From: Nostoc cf. commune SO-36 | GTDB taxonomy: Bacteria > Cyanobacteriota > Cyanobacteriia > Cyanobacteriales > Nostocaceae | Assembly: GCF_023734775.1 (NCBI RefSeq) | Contig: NZ_AP025732.1 | Location: 5,764,501-5,828,500, forward strand | Length of the DNA: 64,000 nt | Direction of reading: 5' to 3' | In this document: positions 54,222-63,081 of the stretch, piece after piece | Position numbering within the stretch: position 1 is the stretch's first letter | Layout of the letters: each line of letters opens with the position of its first letter | Translations under genes and position numbers: made by a program | Notes under the pieces: generated by a model | Seen by the model: only the letters and a program-made list of their open reading frames with translations | Told to the model about the DNA's origin: nothing | Database searches by the model: none

Positions 54222-55001
54222 ATGCAACTTCTCGAATGTCCTCCTGTTGCAGTCATTGCTGGAGAAAATGCGGTTCATGTTTCTCAATTACCTTCTACAT
54301 GGCAAGATATTGCTAGAGGAACCACGAGTGTCGGACTTTCCCATCCCCAAAACTATGTTGAGATGGCACAGTTGTTCTTATACAAATTAGAACACGGTGA
54401 TGTTGACTTATTTAGCGATCGCCCCCAACTAGCCCACTTGATACCATCATTCTCCCAGCTATTTACACAACTGGCATGGGAAACCCTAGAGTTTTTTGGG
54501 CAAGACTTTCTCAAACACAGCTATCCGAACTTTGCAGAAATTCTCCGTGATTTGGAGTCAAAAGGGACAGAGTATGCTAACGAAGTAAAAGTAGCCCGTA
54601 TTGGCATAGATTTGTTCGATGAGTTTGGTTATGAACTACCAGCAAGTTTCTATCATGTGCATCTAGCACCAATTTACCGCGATCATGTTTTTGAAGAACG
54701 CGCCTTGCGATTCGATCAGCGCGATATCGAACATAAGCGTTCTTGGGATGCCATACTCCATGCAGGTAAGGTGTTTGCTATTCAAATGAAGGTACAAAGT
54801 ATTGCTTCCAAATACGGTTTTACTTATCAGCACGGCTGTGGTTGCAACTCTCATCTATCTTCCATTGATGTATCTCGTGGGGCGTTTGAATATGAATTGA
54901 GTCCCGAAAAGCGTCAGCGATGGATTCGCAGTTTCTTATGGACTGCTTGGTATGAGTATGCTTTCTTTGCGATCGTACCTAATACGAGTTATTTGGTGTG
55001 A
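54222..55001 (+). CDS. Conserved hypothetical protein, unknown function
   Basis: A 259-residue protein beginning at ATG 54222, with a strong ribosome-binding site (aaaggag at 54208-54214). It is not membrane-bound. The sequence is rich in aromatic residues and has a striking GFTYQHGCGCNSHL stretch with two cysteines and two histidines. SFYHVHLAPIYRDHVFEERA adds further histidines, and together they could form a metal or haem site. The C-terminal part is W- and Y-rich (FLWTAWYEYAFFAIVPNTSY). I cannot assign a family. The good RBS and clean frame argue that it is a real, well-translated gene. Confidence 0.65.
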   Translation: MQLLECPPVAVIAGENAVHVSQLPSTWQDIARGTTSVGLSHPQNYVEMAQLFLYKLEHGDVDLFSDRPQLAHLIPSFSQLFTQLAWETLEFFGQDFLKHSYPNFAEILRDLESKGTEYANEVKVARIGIDLFDEFGYELPASFYHVHLAPIYRDHVFEERALRFDQRDIEHKRSWDAILHAGKVFAIQMKVQSIASKYGFTYQHGCGCNSHLSSIDVSRGAFEYELSPEKRQRWIRSFLWTAWYEYAFFAIVPNTSYLV

Positions 55002-55031
55002 GTATCGGTGGCGTTTTGTAACGGGGATTTA

Positions 55032-55470
55032 GGGAACATCCCAATGCAAGCTTAAATCTTTTCCCTCACCCCCAGCCCCTCTCCCATTTTTGGGAGAGGG
55101 GAGACATAATTCTAGTTCCCCTTCTCCCATCTTTGGGCTACGGTGTACACACAAGTACTATCTGAAAGGGTTTCAGGCGTTATAGTCCCCTTAAATTGTC
55201 ATTACGAGCGCAGTGATAACGGAGCGTTCGCGTCAGCGTCTCGTAGAGAAGTAATCACATAATCCCGTGAGTTTTTGCGATTGCTTGTCTACGAGACGCA
55301 CTCGCGTTCGCCATGACAGACTTTCAGAGCGATCGCACAATCCTACTGCTAGAGGACGAAACCAAGTGTCAGGTGGAATTTCACGACTTGTGTGTACACC
55401 GTAGCATCTTTGGGAGAAGGGGTTAGGGGATGAGGGCTATCAAGGTTTTTGCACATTTGGGATGCTTCCC
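55032..55470. repeat. Nested repeat complex (outer GGGAACATCCCAA arms)
   Basis: Outer arms gggaacatcccaa (55032) and ttgggatgcttccc (to 55470). Within them lies a second repeat: cccctctcccatttttggga and cccttctcccatctttgg on one side, agaaggggttaggggatgag on the other. This second repeat is interrupted by the 269-bp element at 55137-55405. The whole fills the gap between the hypothetical gene and truB. Confidence 0.85.
55137..55405. mobile_element. 269-bp MITE with 19-bp perfect TIRs and 8-bp target duplication
   Basis: gctacggtgtacacacaag (55137-55155) and cttgtgtgtacaccgtagc (55387-55405) are exact inverted repeats. The flanking atctttgg occurs directly on both sides (55129-55136 and 55406-55413), an 8-bp target-site duplication. 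Inside is a further palindrome, gtcattacgag...cgccatgac, with gtctcgtagagaag. No transposase is encoded, so mobility would depend on an IS elsewhere with the same ends. Confidence 0.9.
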
Positions 55471-55531
55471 GGATTTAACCCCGAGGAAAGGTTAAAGGGA
55501 AAGGGAAAATTCCATTTCTTTACCCTTTACC

Positions 55532-56416
55532 CTAAGAAATCGGTTCAAAAACCATTTGAGGAACTAACACTTCATCTTGTAATTGTCCAATACCCAAAAA
55601 GCGAGTCTCTTCTTCATAAACTCGCACTATCCCAGCAATATCACAATTGAGAGAAACTCGCTGACCTTGACACCATTTTTGAGCAGATGTTGCTGGTAAA
55701 GTCACAGATGACAAATGTTGTAAGGCGATATCAGAGATAGTAGGTTGAAATGTCCCGCCTTCGAGTTTAGTTTCTAAGTCGCTCAAAGTGAGACTATCTG
55801 TTAAATTGAAGCCACTACTTTGGGTGCGAATCAAAGCCGCAAGAGTGCCACCAGTTTCTAAAATTGCACCTAAGTCACGAGCGATCGCTCTAATATATGT
55901 ACCAGAACCACAGGCGATCGCCACATCCAATTCTGGAAAATCCCCTTCTCTCCAGTCCAAAACTTCTGTGTGAAAAATTTCCACTGTCCGTACTGGAACT
56001 TCCACTATTTCACCTTTGCGTGCTAAGTCATAGAGGCGTTTACCATCCACTTGAATTGCACTGTAACTCGGTGGTATTTGCTCAATCTTACCTGCAAATT
56101 GTGCCAGCGCAGTTTTCACCTGTGCCAAACTCAATCCAGGACACGCTTGAGAATGAATAATTTCACCTTCTAAATCATCCGTTGTGGTACGCACACCCAA
56201 GCGAATCGTAGCCTTGTAAGCTTTGTTTTCTGGCAGATATTGTAATAATCTTGTAGCCTTACCAAGTGCGATCGGTAAGACCCCCGTAGCTGCTGGATCT
56301 AAGGTTCCCGCATGTCCTACACGCTTGAGGCGCAATAATTTTCGCACCCGTGCTACGCAGTCGTGGGAAGTCCAGCCAAATGGTTTGTTTAAGTTGAGAA
56401 AACCTTGAAATAACAC
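55532..56416 (-). CDS. truB: tRNA pseudouridine(55) synthase
   Basis: A 294-residue enzyme that converts U55 of the TPsiC loop in nearly all tRNAs to pseudouridine. The N-terminal [20 protein letters not shown] and the catalytic [15 protein letters not shown] (Asp40) are diagnostic, as are [40 protein letters not shown] and [16 protein letters not shown]. The C-terminal PUA-like region is short. Length and start are standard. It is co-directional with the DUF58 gene upstream (110 bases away) but probably unrelated in function. Confidence 0.96.
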   Translation of the reverse strand: MLFQGFLNLNKPFGWTSHDCVARVRKLLRLKRVGHAGTLDPAATGVLPIALGKATRLLQYLPENKAYKATIRLGVRTTTDDLEGEIIHSQACPGLSLAQVKTALAQFAGKIEQIPPSYSAIQVDGKRLYDLARKGEIVEVPVRTVEIFHTEVLDWREGDFPELDVAIACGSGTYIRAIARDLGAILETGGTLAALIRTQSSGFNLTDSLTLSDLETKLEGGTFQPTISDIALQHLSSVTLPATSAQKWCQGQRVSLNCDIAGIVRVYEEETRFLGIGQLQDEVLVPQMVFEPIS

Positions 56417-56525
56417 AAAATCAATACTTACAGCTTCTAAACATTATCAAAAATAATACGGGAGAGCGAGAACCCCTCCTCGTAGAAGAGAAGTTTCACT
56501 ACCTACTCACTGTCTCAGTTACAAT

Positions 56526-57851
56526 CTAAAGTTGATTTCGCGCTTTGAGTTGTAAATATCGCTCAACCAACTGATCTGCAATTTGATTTGCTGGTGCATC
56601 TAGTACTAATACACCTTTTTGTTTCAGTTGGGCATAAGCTACTTGTCGTTGCATTAATAAATCTAGTGCCACTGCACGGGTATAAGCACCTGGAACATCA
56701 TCTGTAAAGGTGTTTGCGAGACGATCAACTTGCGGATCTCGCAGAGTTACGCAAAACGGGAGATAGCGGGGTGCTAGTTTGGAGAGTGCAGCTAGGAGTT
56801 CTGTAGAGGCAGTAACGTCAATTAAATCGGTAATTACTACTACAAGCGCTCTCCGAGTTTGTCGCTGCACAACATTTGTCACCGCACCCAAATAATCAGA
56901 TTCCAATAATACTGGTTGAATTGGAGTCAGGCGATCAATTAGCTGATTCAAATGGTGTTGACCGCGTTCTGGGGGAATCCACGTATGTATCTGACGGTCA
57001 AATACACCAACACCCACGCGATCGCCTCGATGTAAACCTGCCAATGCTAAGGATAAAGTTGCATTCAAACCCCAGTCGAATCGCTGCAAACCCTGCACTT
57101 TTGCTGTCATCAACCGTCCACGATCAAGTAAAATCAGTAATGTTTGTTCCTGTTCTGGTTCTAGAACTCTCACCAGTGGCGTTGCATTACCATAAGCGCC
57201 AACCCGACGGGCGGTAGCTTTCCAATCAATAAACCGCAAATCATCACCAGTGCGATAGTTTCGTAGTTCGGCAAACTCTGTACCGATACCAGTTTGGCGA
57301 GATTGGCGCATTGATCCTGATGATTGCAGTGTCAGACGAATTGTGAGCGATCGCAATCCCACTAAATCAGGATAAACTTTCACTGGTAAACTTTGGGGAA
57401 TTTGCCAATCATCCCAAGCTAATCCCCAAAGTCCCAACTGTCGTACTTGAATGTTTCCCCAAGGAAACTCTCCCCGTTGTGTCGGGTGGACGGTATACAT
57501 TAATTCTTCAGTGCTGTTACTGGGAACAATGGCGCTCAGTGTAGGTGCAGACACGCCAAACCCTGTTGGGCAATAGTCGCTGATTTCAATTTGGGCGTTG
57601 GTATTTCGTGATGTCACCTTCAGCACCACAGGATTATCCCGCCCAATGGATAATCGTGATGGTAATTCGCGGATAATTTGCACACGAGAACGCCGCACCC
57701 GTAAACCATCTACAACCATTAGTCCGAGAACGATGGCATCAAATATTACAGTGATGACGATGGTTGTTCTAATGGTGAGCAATAAGGATAGGAGCGGGGC
57801 GAGTGCTATACCCAAAACTAATAATAAATAAATCCGTCTGGAAGGAACCAT
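56526..57851 (-). CDS. DUF58 domain protein
   Basis: A 441-residue protein with two N-terminal transmembrane helices (about 6-26 and 29-48) and a C-terminal DUF58 domain (SRQTGIGTEFAELRNYRTGD, DDLRFIDWKATARR, then LLILLDRGRLMTAKVQGLQR), which resembles a von Willebrand A fold. DUF58 proteins generally work with MoxR ATPases as chaperone-like partners. Here the MoxR gene lies upstream on the same strand but is separated by a repeat array and an oppositely oriented secreted-protein gene. The usual tight MoxR-DUF58 operon has therefore been split. Function unknown beyond this partnership. Confidence 0.88.
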   Translation of the reverse strand: MVPSRRIYLLLVLGIALAPLLSLLLTIRTTIVITVIFDAIVLGLMVVDGLRVRRSRVQIIRELPSRLSIGRDNPVVLKVTSRNTNAQIEISDYCPTGFGVSAPTLSAIVPSNSTEELMYTVHPTQRGEFPWGNIQVRQLGLWGLAWDDWQIPQSLPVKVYPDLVGLRSLTIRLTLQSSGSMRQSRQTGIGTEFAELRNYRTGDDLRFIDWKATARRVGAYGNATPLVRVLEPEQEQTLLILLDRGRLMTAKVQGLQRFDWGLNATLSLALAGLHRGDRVGVGVFDRQIHTWIPPERGQHHLNQLIDRLTPIQPVLLESDYLGAVTNVVQRQTRRALVVVITDLIDVTASTELLAALSKLAPRYLPFCVTLRDPQVDRLANTFTDDVPGAYTRAVALDLLMQRQVAYAQLKQKGVLVLDAPANQIADQLVERYLQLKARNQL

Positions 57852-57885
57852 TTTTTAGAGCGAGGAGTTAGGAGTTAAGTATAAG

Positions 57886-58210
57886 GGCGATCGCATTTGC
57901 TACATTTTACATTGGCGGTTGTATTAGCTACATTGGCGATTGCATTAGCTACATTGGCGATTGCATTAGCTACATTGGCGATCGCATTTACTACATCGGC
58001 GATCGCATTTGCTACATTGGCAATCGCATTAGCTAAATTGGCGATCGCATTTACTACATTGGCGATCGCATTTACTACATTAGCGATTGCATTAACTACA
58101 TCGGCGATCGCATTTACTACATTGGCGATGCCTATGGCTGGCTTACGCCTACGCATTTGTTACATTGGTGATGCCTATGGCTGGCTACGCCTACGCATTT
58201 GCTATTTCGG
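57886..58210. repeat. HIP1-containing 21-bp tandem array, about 14 units
   Basis: Units follow ggcgatcgcatttactacat t, with ggcgattgcattagctacat variants. HIP1 (gcgatcgc) is intact in six of them and mutated in others. Two units near 58127 and 58168 carry an inserted gatgcctatggctggct(t)acgcctac segment, another dispersed repeat. Both strands give open frames of hydrophobic repeats (LAIALAT and NAIANVV), which I regard as consequences of the 21-bp periodicity. Confidence 0.92.
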
Positions 58211-58290
58211 TAGTTGCATTGGGCTAACGATACAATAACTATATAGATTTATTAGTGCCTTAATAACACATAATTATTAATTTGTACATT

Positions 58291-58836
58291 ATGAATAGCA
58301 AAACTAGGTTTTTGACTTTTGTTACGGCAACGCTGGCAATTTCTTCTGTTACCGTCAGTACAGTTATAGCAAAGGCGAAACTAACAAATCAGTCAAAACT
58401 GTTTATCAACGGCATCGGCGCAGTACAAGTTGGCATGACTGTTCGCCAAGCGGAAAAGGCTGCTGGTATTCAACTAGTGGGTGATTCACCAAATAACAAT
58501 TGCTATTATGTTAAGCCACAAAACGAACCCAAAAATCTTTCCTTCATGGTGACAGGAGGTCGTATTTCTAGAGTAGATGTGCGACAAAATAATCAAATTA
58601 CTACCCTCAAAGGTGCAAAGATTGGCGACACCGAAGCGCAAATCAAATCTCTTTACCCAGGACAAATTCAAGTCACACCTCATAAATACGTCCAAAACGG
58701 ACATTACCTAACTTTCATCCCAAAAGATCGTGCTGATCGCAACTATCGTGTTGTCTTCGAGACTGATGGTAAGCTTGTGACTGAGTTCAGAGCAGGTAAA
58801 TTGCCAGAAGTCAAATATGTTGAGGGCTGTTCTTAA
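58291..58836 (+). CDS. Secreted protein, unknown function
   Basis: From ATG 58291 (MNSKTRFLTFVTATLAISSV), a 181-residue protein with a signal peptide (cleavage near AKA at about 28). The mature part begins with the GIGAVQVGMTVRQAEKAAGI stretch, which resembles a short repeat found in bacterial secreted proteins (GxVxxGMTxxEA). YLTFIPKDRADRNYRVVFET and FRAGKLPEVKYVEGCS follow. Two cysteines (NNNCYYV and EGCS) may pair. It is likely periplasmic; function unknown. It faces the opposite way to the MoxR/DUF58 genes and lies between them, next to a repeat array. Confidence 0.7.
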   Translation: MNSKTRFLTFVTATLAISSVTVSTVIAKAKLTNQSKLFINGIGAVQVGMTVRQAEKAAGIQLVGDSPNNNCYYVKPQNEPKNLSFMVTGGRISRVDVRQNNQITTLKGAKIGDTEAQIKSLYPGQIQVTPHKYVQNGHYLTFIPKDRADRNYRVVFETDGKLVTEFRAGKLPEVKYVEGCS

Positions 58837-58881
58837 TTTAACTATTTAGTGCCTAATAGACATCTGGCAAAAACGAATGTA

Positions 58882-59010
58882 AAAGGTGTTTGAAAAAAAA
58901 TGCTCAATTGTCATTGCGAGCGAAGCGAAGCAATCCCAGCCCTTGCGATTGCTTCGCTTCGCTCGCAATGACGGGTTTTGGATCATTTATTTTTTGGAAC
59001 ACCTAAGGGA
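58882..59010. repeat. AGGTGTTTG-ended element around a GTCATTGCGAGCGAAGCGAA palindrome
   Basis: aggtgtttgaaaaaaaatgc and ttattttttggaacacct form outer arms. The core gtcattgcgagcgaagcgaa (58909) is mirrored by cttcgctcgcaatgac (to 58973). This is the most perfect copy of the core in the window. Confidence 0.85.
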
Positions 59011-59184
59011 TTTCCAAGAAATAAATTATCCAAATAAACGTAGATGCTTCTCTACGAGACGCTACGCGTAGCTTGCTTCCCGAAGGGTACGGCTTGCCGC
59101 AGGCTACCACAGAGACGCAGAGAACACAGAGAGAGAAAGAATTTTCTTGTAGAGATGCGAAATTTCGCACCTCTACAAGGATTT
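59009..59184. repeat. String of repeat modules before the MoxR 3' end
   Basis: It begins with gggatttccaagaaataaat, followed by ctctacgagacgctacgcgt, cttcccgaagggtacggctt and gccgcaggctaccacagaga. It ends with the hairpin ttgtagagatgcgaaatttc (rc cctctacaa). The middle matches 63542-63632 in inverted orientation. No gene. Confidence 0.85.
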
Positions 59185-60135
59185 TCACCTTGGAACTGGT
59201 ACTTGGTTAATTACCGACGCAATTACCGCATCCATTTGTAAACCATCCAGCATTGCTTCTGGTTTCAAAATAAGGCGATGACGTAGCAGAGGCGATGCAA
59301 CTGCTTTAACATCATCTGGCGTGACAAAATCTCTGCCAGCTAACCACGCTAATGCTTGAGATGTCTGCAACCAAGCACCGGCGGCGCGAGGCGATGCACC
59401 CAAAGTTAAATCGGGATATTGACGAGATGTTCTCACCAACGCCAACAAATAATCAACGATCGCTTCTGATACTTTAACCTCTTTGACTGCTTGTCGCGCT
59501 TGCAAAATGTCGGCTACTGTTGCGATTGGTTTCAAACGGCTGATATCCAAGCGCCGTGCTGAAAACCCAGCCTGACGATTCAGTAACATTTGCTTTTCCG
59601 CAGCTTGATCTGGGTAATCTACCACCAGCTTAAATAAAAATCTGTCCAACTGCGCCTCTGGTAAGGGATAAGTCCCCTCAAATTCCAGAGGATTTTGCGT
59701 TGCAATCACCCAAAATAAATCTGGTAAGGGCAAACTTTCACCATCCAATGTTACCTGCATCTCTTCCATTGCTTCTAGTAGCGCCGCTTGTGTCTTGGGA
59801 GGAGTACGGTTGATTTCGTCTGCTAACAGCACTTCGGTAAATATTGGCCCTTTTTTCAAAGTGAAATTGCGGCTATTCAAGTCAAAAATATTTGTACCAG
59901 TAATATCTGAAGGTAAGACATCTGGTGTTAGTTGAATCCGGCGAAACTCTCCTTGAATTAACTGCGCCAAAACTTTTACTAGTAGGGTTTTACCAGTTCC
60001 CGGTACTCCTTCTAAAATTACGTGTCCACCCGCTAGCAGTGCTACTAAAAGTTGTTGTATTAAACTCGATTGTCCAACAATTACTTGATTCAAACCTTGA
60101 CCAAGACGAATTAAGATAGGATGAGTTTCGCTCAT
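59185..60135 (-). CDS. MoxR-type AAA+ ATPase
   Basis: A 316-residue AAA+ ATPase. Walker A is GVPGTGKTLLVKVLAQ, Walker B VLLADEINRTPPKTQAALLE, and sensor 1 FWVIATQNPLEFEGTYPLPE. The C-terminal LTLGASPRAAGAWLQTSQAL supplies the arginine of the lid. MoxR ATPases act with vWA or DUF58 proteins as chaperones that activate or insert cofactors in other proteins. The DUF4350 gene lies 57 bases upstream on the same strand. The DUF58 partner is downstream but displaced by a 1.3-kb insertion. The substrate is unknown. Confidence 0.93.
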   Translation of the reverse strand: MSETHPILIRLGQGLNQVIVGQSSLIQQLLVALLAGGHVILEGVPGTGKTLLVKVLAQLIQGEFRRIQLTPDVLPSDITGTNIFDLNSRNFTLKKGPIFTEVLLADEINRTPPKTQAALLEAMEEMQVTLDGESLPLPDLFWVIATQNPLEFEGTYPLPEAQLDRFLFKLVVDYPDQAAEKQMLLNRQAGFSARRLDISRLKPIATVADILQARQAVKEVKVSEAIVDYLLALVRTSRQYPDLTLGASPRAAGAWLQTSQALAWLAGRDFVTPDDVKAVASPLLRHRLILKPEAMLDGLQMDAVIASVINQVPVPR

Positions 60136-60192
60136 ATTTTTTTATTGATAAATAACTAACGCAGAAATATTATGCATAATTGCAAAAATTAA

Positions 60193-61287
60193 TTACAAAT
60201 TACGAATTAATCTAATGTTTTGCCATTTTCTCAACCAGCTTAACAGGTCTTGTTCACTGATGGGTTGTTTGCGAGATTGTAGCTTTAAAACTGTATCTAG
60301 TTCTGCTGCACTTGCGCCTGTTTTTTGTATCCAGAAGTTGATCAAGGCTTCACGTTCTAAAAGTACTTGCCCTAACCCCAAGGCTTTTTGGAGTTGTAGT
60401 TGTTCTTGTTTACCCACCATCTCAACAACAAAGTCGGTGGTATCAGCTTTCTGCAACACTCCCGCTAACGCTTGGATGTATGCCTCGCTGTTATCTACAA
60501 CTGGTATATCTAAAGCTACTGGCTTACCAAAGCGGCGATTCTGCGCCCAAATTAGCACCAATAACAAAATACCTACCTGCACCAATATTGGAAATATAGG
60601 AGTTTTAGCAAAAAAACTAAATAAATCTCCTTCGCTTTCTTTCTCCCTGACATCGGCATCTTTATAACCGTGGATGTATTCATCGACAAATATGGTGTTA
60701 CCTTTTTCAGTAACCAAACTAGCTAGATACTTGAAATTATTTAAATAATCTTGGTAAGCGTTAGCGGCTAAATAAGGAGTGGTAGAAAAAATCACCTTTC
60801 CTTGTTTATAACTTTCTTCCCAGACAACAGCACCAAAGCGATCGCCTAAATCAACTTGCTGGGAGTTAGCTTTTTCATATCGTCTACGTGTATCAACTTT
60901 AATATCACCTTGGGAAGATTTCTGCATAGTGCTAAATTCCACTTCTGTAACCCGCGCCCCTGCACCCAAAATTACTAAAGTATTCCCTTTTTCTACCCAC
61001 TCACGCTCTTGACTATCCAGTGTCGTCTGCCTTGTATCGCCGCTTATTTGTAAGAAGGTAACTGAGGTATTTTCTGGCTGAATATCACTAAAAGGCTTTT
61101 GCCAGCGCTTGATAGAAATTCCCTGCTGTTGCATAAAAGCATACCAAGCACCATAACCATCAGAGGCGCGGTTGTAAGTAGAGCCAGTGTTAATTTTAGT
61201 ATTATTAGGAGCCACGAACAAACTAAGTAAAACGATCGCAGCGAGTGCGATCGCTCCCATCCAAGCAAGGCGATTTGAACGTTTCAT
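60193..61287 (-). CDS. DUF4350 domain membrane protein
   Basis: A 364-residue protein with an N-terminal transmembrane helix (WMGAIALAAIVLLSLFVAP). A soluble part starts TYNRASDGYGAWYAFMQQQG (DUF4350). A second membrane helix (PIFPILVQVGILLLVLIWAQ) follows, then a C-terminal helical cytoplasmic part. DUF4350 proteins regularly accompany MoxR and DUF58 genes; the whole set is predicted to assemble or stabilise envelope proteins, with no proven substrate. It is the first gene of that operon here (58 bases before MoxR). Confidence 0.88.
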   Translation of the reverse strand: MKRSNRLAWMGAIALAAIVLLSLFVAPNNTKINTGSTYNRASDGYGAWYAFMQQQGISIKRWQKPFSDIQPENTSVTFLQISGDTRQTTLDSQEREWVEKGNTLVILGAGARVTEVEFSTMQKSSQGDIKVDTRRRYEKANSQQVDLGDRFGAVVWEESYKQGKVIFSTTPYLAANAYQDYLNNFKYLASLVTEKGNTIFVDEYIHGYKDADVREKESEGDLFSFFAKTPIFPILVQVGILLLVLIWAQNRRFGKPVALDIPVVDNSEAYIQALAGVLQKADTTDFVVEMVGKQEQLQLQKALGLGQVLLEREALINFWIQKTGASAAELDTVLKLQSRKQPISEQDLLSWLRKWQNIRLIRNL

Positions 61288-61463
61288 TTTTGACTTTCAC
61301 TATAACTACTTCGTTTCAGTATCACAAGTGTTAATGTTCCCATTTGTCTCCATGCTTAAAGTAGTCGCTACACCAAGGACATTTCCCGGATTGTAACTTA
61401 AGCAGTTTTATTGTTATTCCAGAAAGTTCTGGATGATAACTTAGTCGTCGCCTCCAGTATATT

Positions 61464-61676
61464 GTGTCACCGTCAACTGAGGAAGAACTGCAAATTTATC
61501 GTCCTCATGGCGATCGCTTTCTCACCTTTTTGGAACTAGATCAACAACGACAGCAAGAAACACAACGAGCTGAACAAGCCCAAGCCCAGTTAGAAGCTCT
61601 CCGTACTTTACTACAAGAGAAAATAGCGATCGCCTTAAACAACAGATTTACTAATTCGCAGTCCCATGATCACTAA
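61464..61676 (+). pseudogene. C-terminal remnant of a Uma2 (DUF820) family protein
   Basis: The frame reads EEELQIYRPHGDRFLTFLEL, then a Gln/Glu-rich coiled coil (QQRQQETQRAEQAQAQLEAL). This matches the tail of Uma2-type restriction-endonuclease-like proteins, which are abundant in cyanobacteria. The catalytic domain that should precede it is absent; upstream is noncoding. The frame overlaps the convergent GNAT gene by about 40 bases. It is a remnant, not a functional gene. Confidence 0.65.
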
Positions 61677-62138
61677 ATCTTGTTCAAGACTGTCAAGTTC
61701 GGCAATTTTAGGCAAATGTCCCCAGCGTTGAAAACCAAATGTTTCAAAGAGTTTTAAACTGGGCTGATTGTGGGCAAAAATGAAGCATACTAGGCTTTTT
61801 ATACCCAAACTAGGACTTTCACTAATTGCTTGTGCTAAGAGTTGTCGTCCCAAACCGCACCGATGAAAGCTAGGGGCTATGTAAATACTAATTTCGGCAG
61901 TCTTATTATAGGCGGGTCGTCCATAAAAGGATTGGAAACTAAGCCATCCAGCAATTATTCCGTCTACTTCGATTACCCAAAGTGGTCGTTGTGAAGGCGA
62001 TCGCCCTTTGAACCAAGCAAGGCGACTTTCCACAGATACTGGTTCTAAGTCAGCGGTTGCCATGCGGCTAGGAATTGCAGTGTTGTAAATTGCCACAATT
62101 GCAGGCAAGTCAGTTTCAGTCGCATGGCGAATGGTCAT
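61635..62138 (-). CDS. GNAT-family N-acetyltransferase (PAT-like)
   Basis: A 167-residue protein related to phosphinothricin acetyltransferases. It starts MTIRHATETDLPAIVAIYNT. The acetyl-CoA loop is HRCGLGRQLLAQAI, within ISIYIAPSFHRCGLGRQLL, and KLFETFGFQRWGHLPKIAEL is the typical C-terminal motif. It would acetylate an amine of unknown identity; some relatives act on amino-acid analogues. Length and start are standard. It is convergent with, and overlaps, a Uma2 remnant. Confidence 0.88.
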   Translation of the reverse strand: MTIRHATETDLPAIVAIYNTAIPSRMATADLEPVSVESRLAWFKGRSPSQRPLWVIEVDGIIAGWLSFQSFYGRPAYNKTAEISIYIAPSFHRCGLGRQLLAQAISESPSLGIKSLVCFIFAHNQPSLKLFETFGFQRWGHLPKIAELDSLEQDLVIMGLRISKSVV

Positions 62139-63081
62139 TGCTACCGTCTCGGAAAAATCTTCAGAAAATATTCAAAAATAATACAGTGTTAAGAGTAGCA
62201 ATTCTACGGCTTCTATCGTAATTGTCACAGATAGTTTGCCAGGTAGGGTATTTTTACCTCACTTAACATATAATGGCTAACTCTACTAGCAAGTATGCAA
62301 TTAGCCACTACAAAAGACATCACGGTTGCGATAAATAGAGGAATGCCCCTAAGCCTTGCCTATTTTATTTTTTATAGTAGATAAAGTTTATAACTCCTTA
62401 GTTGGAAATTCTAAGTTTTTATTCCTAACGTCTCATTACGTATTCATTCTAGAGAAATAAATAGGCGACAACTTAGATGGAGAAAATGTAAAAACCTATG
62501 TAGTGAATTTAAAATTGCTAGATCAGGAAAATTATTACCCAAGACTGATGCAAATAATTAAGTAGGAGTCATTTATGAATTCAAGCGGACGTAGCATAAC
62601 TTATCCCTTTTGATAAAGATAAAACTTAAAACTTTTAACTCTAAAATAATAGTTTAACTCGATAAACTAATGTCTATGATCGACTGTAAGGAGCTTTTGA
62701 GTAGTGTATTGCAGCCAAGATTCCCTATCGGCGATATTTGTTGATTTGTTCACAATTGTTCGTTTCTATATTTGAATTTCAGGATATAAAGAGTTTTATT
62801 GAGCAGTAATACTTACTGACTTATTTACAATTCTTGACGTTCGATTTTTCAAGTAAAGTTTGTTGTATTTTCAAGAAAATAGCCTTGATAAACTGTTAAT
62901 GTTGAAATTAATGAAAGTAAAGTTCGAGCGCAATTAAATACGTATCAAGTGTTTAACAAAGCTTAATACTTGGATAATTAACATTAATTTTATTTATAGC
63001 GATTATTTTAGTTCTTCAGGAATCTTGAACAGATTATATTCACTAAGTAAACAACTTCCACAAACCAAACTCCGAACCCCG
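62139..63081. other. Long AT-rich intergenic region without a recognised gene
   Basis: More than 900 bases with no supported reading frame, RNA gene or dispersed repeat that I can identify. It is notably free of the palindromes that fill other gaps. It might contain the promoter of the following gene or an unannotated small RNA, but nothing in the sequence shows either. Confidence 0.35.

Noticed and set aside
57897..58238. Open frames on both strands through the HIP1 array, encoding hydrophobic repeat proteins
   Set aside because: The 21-bp unit keeps all frames open without selection; no ribosome site, and both strands are equally open.
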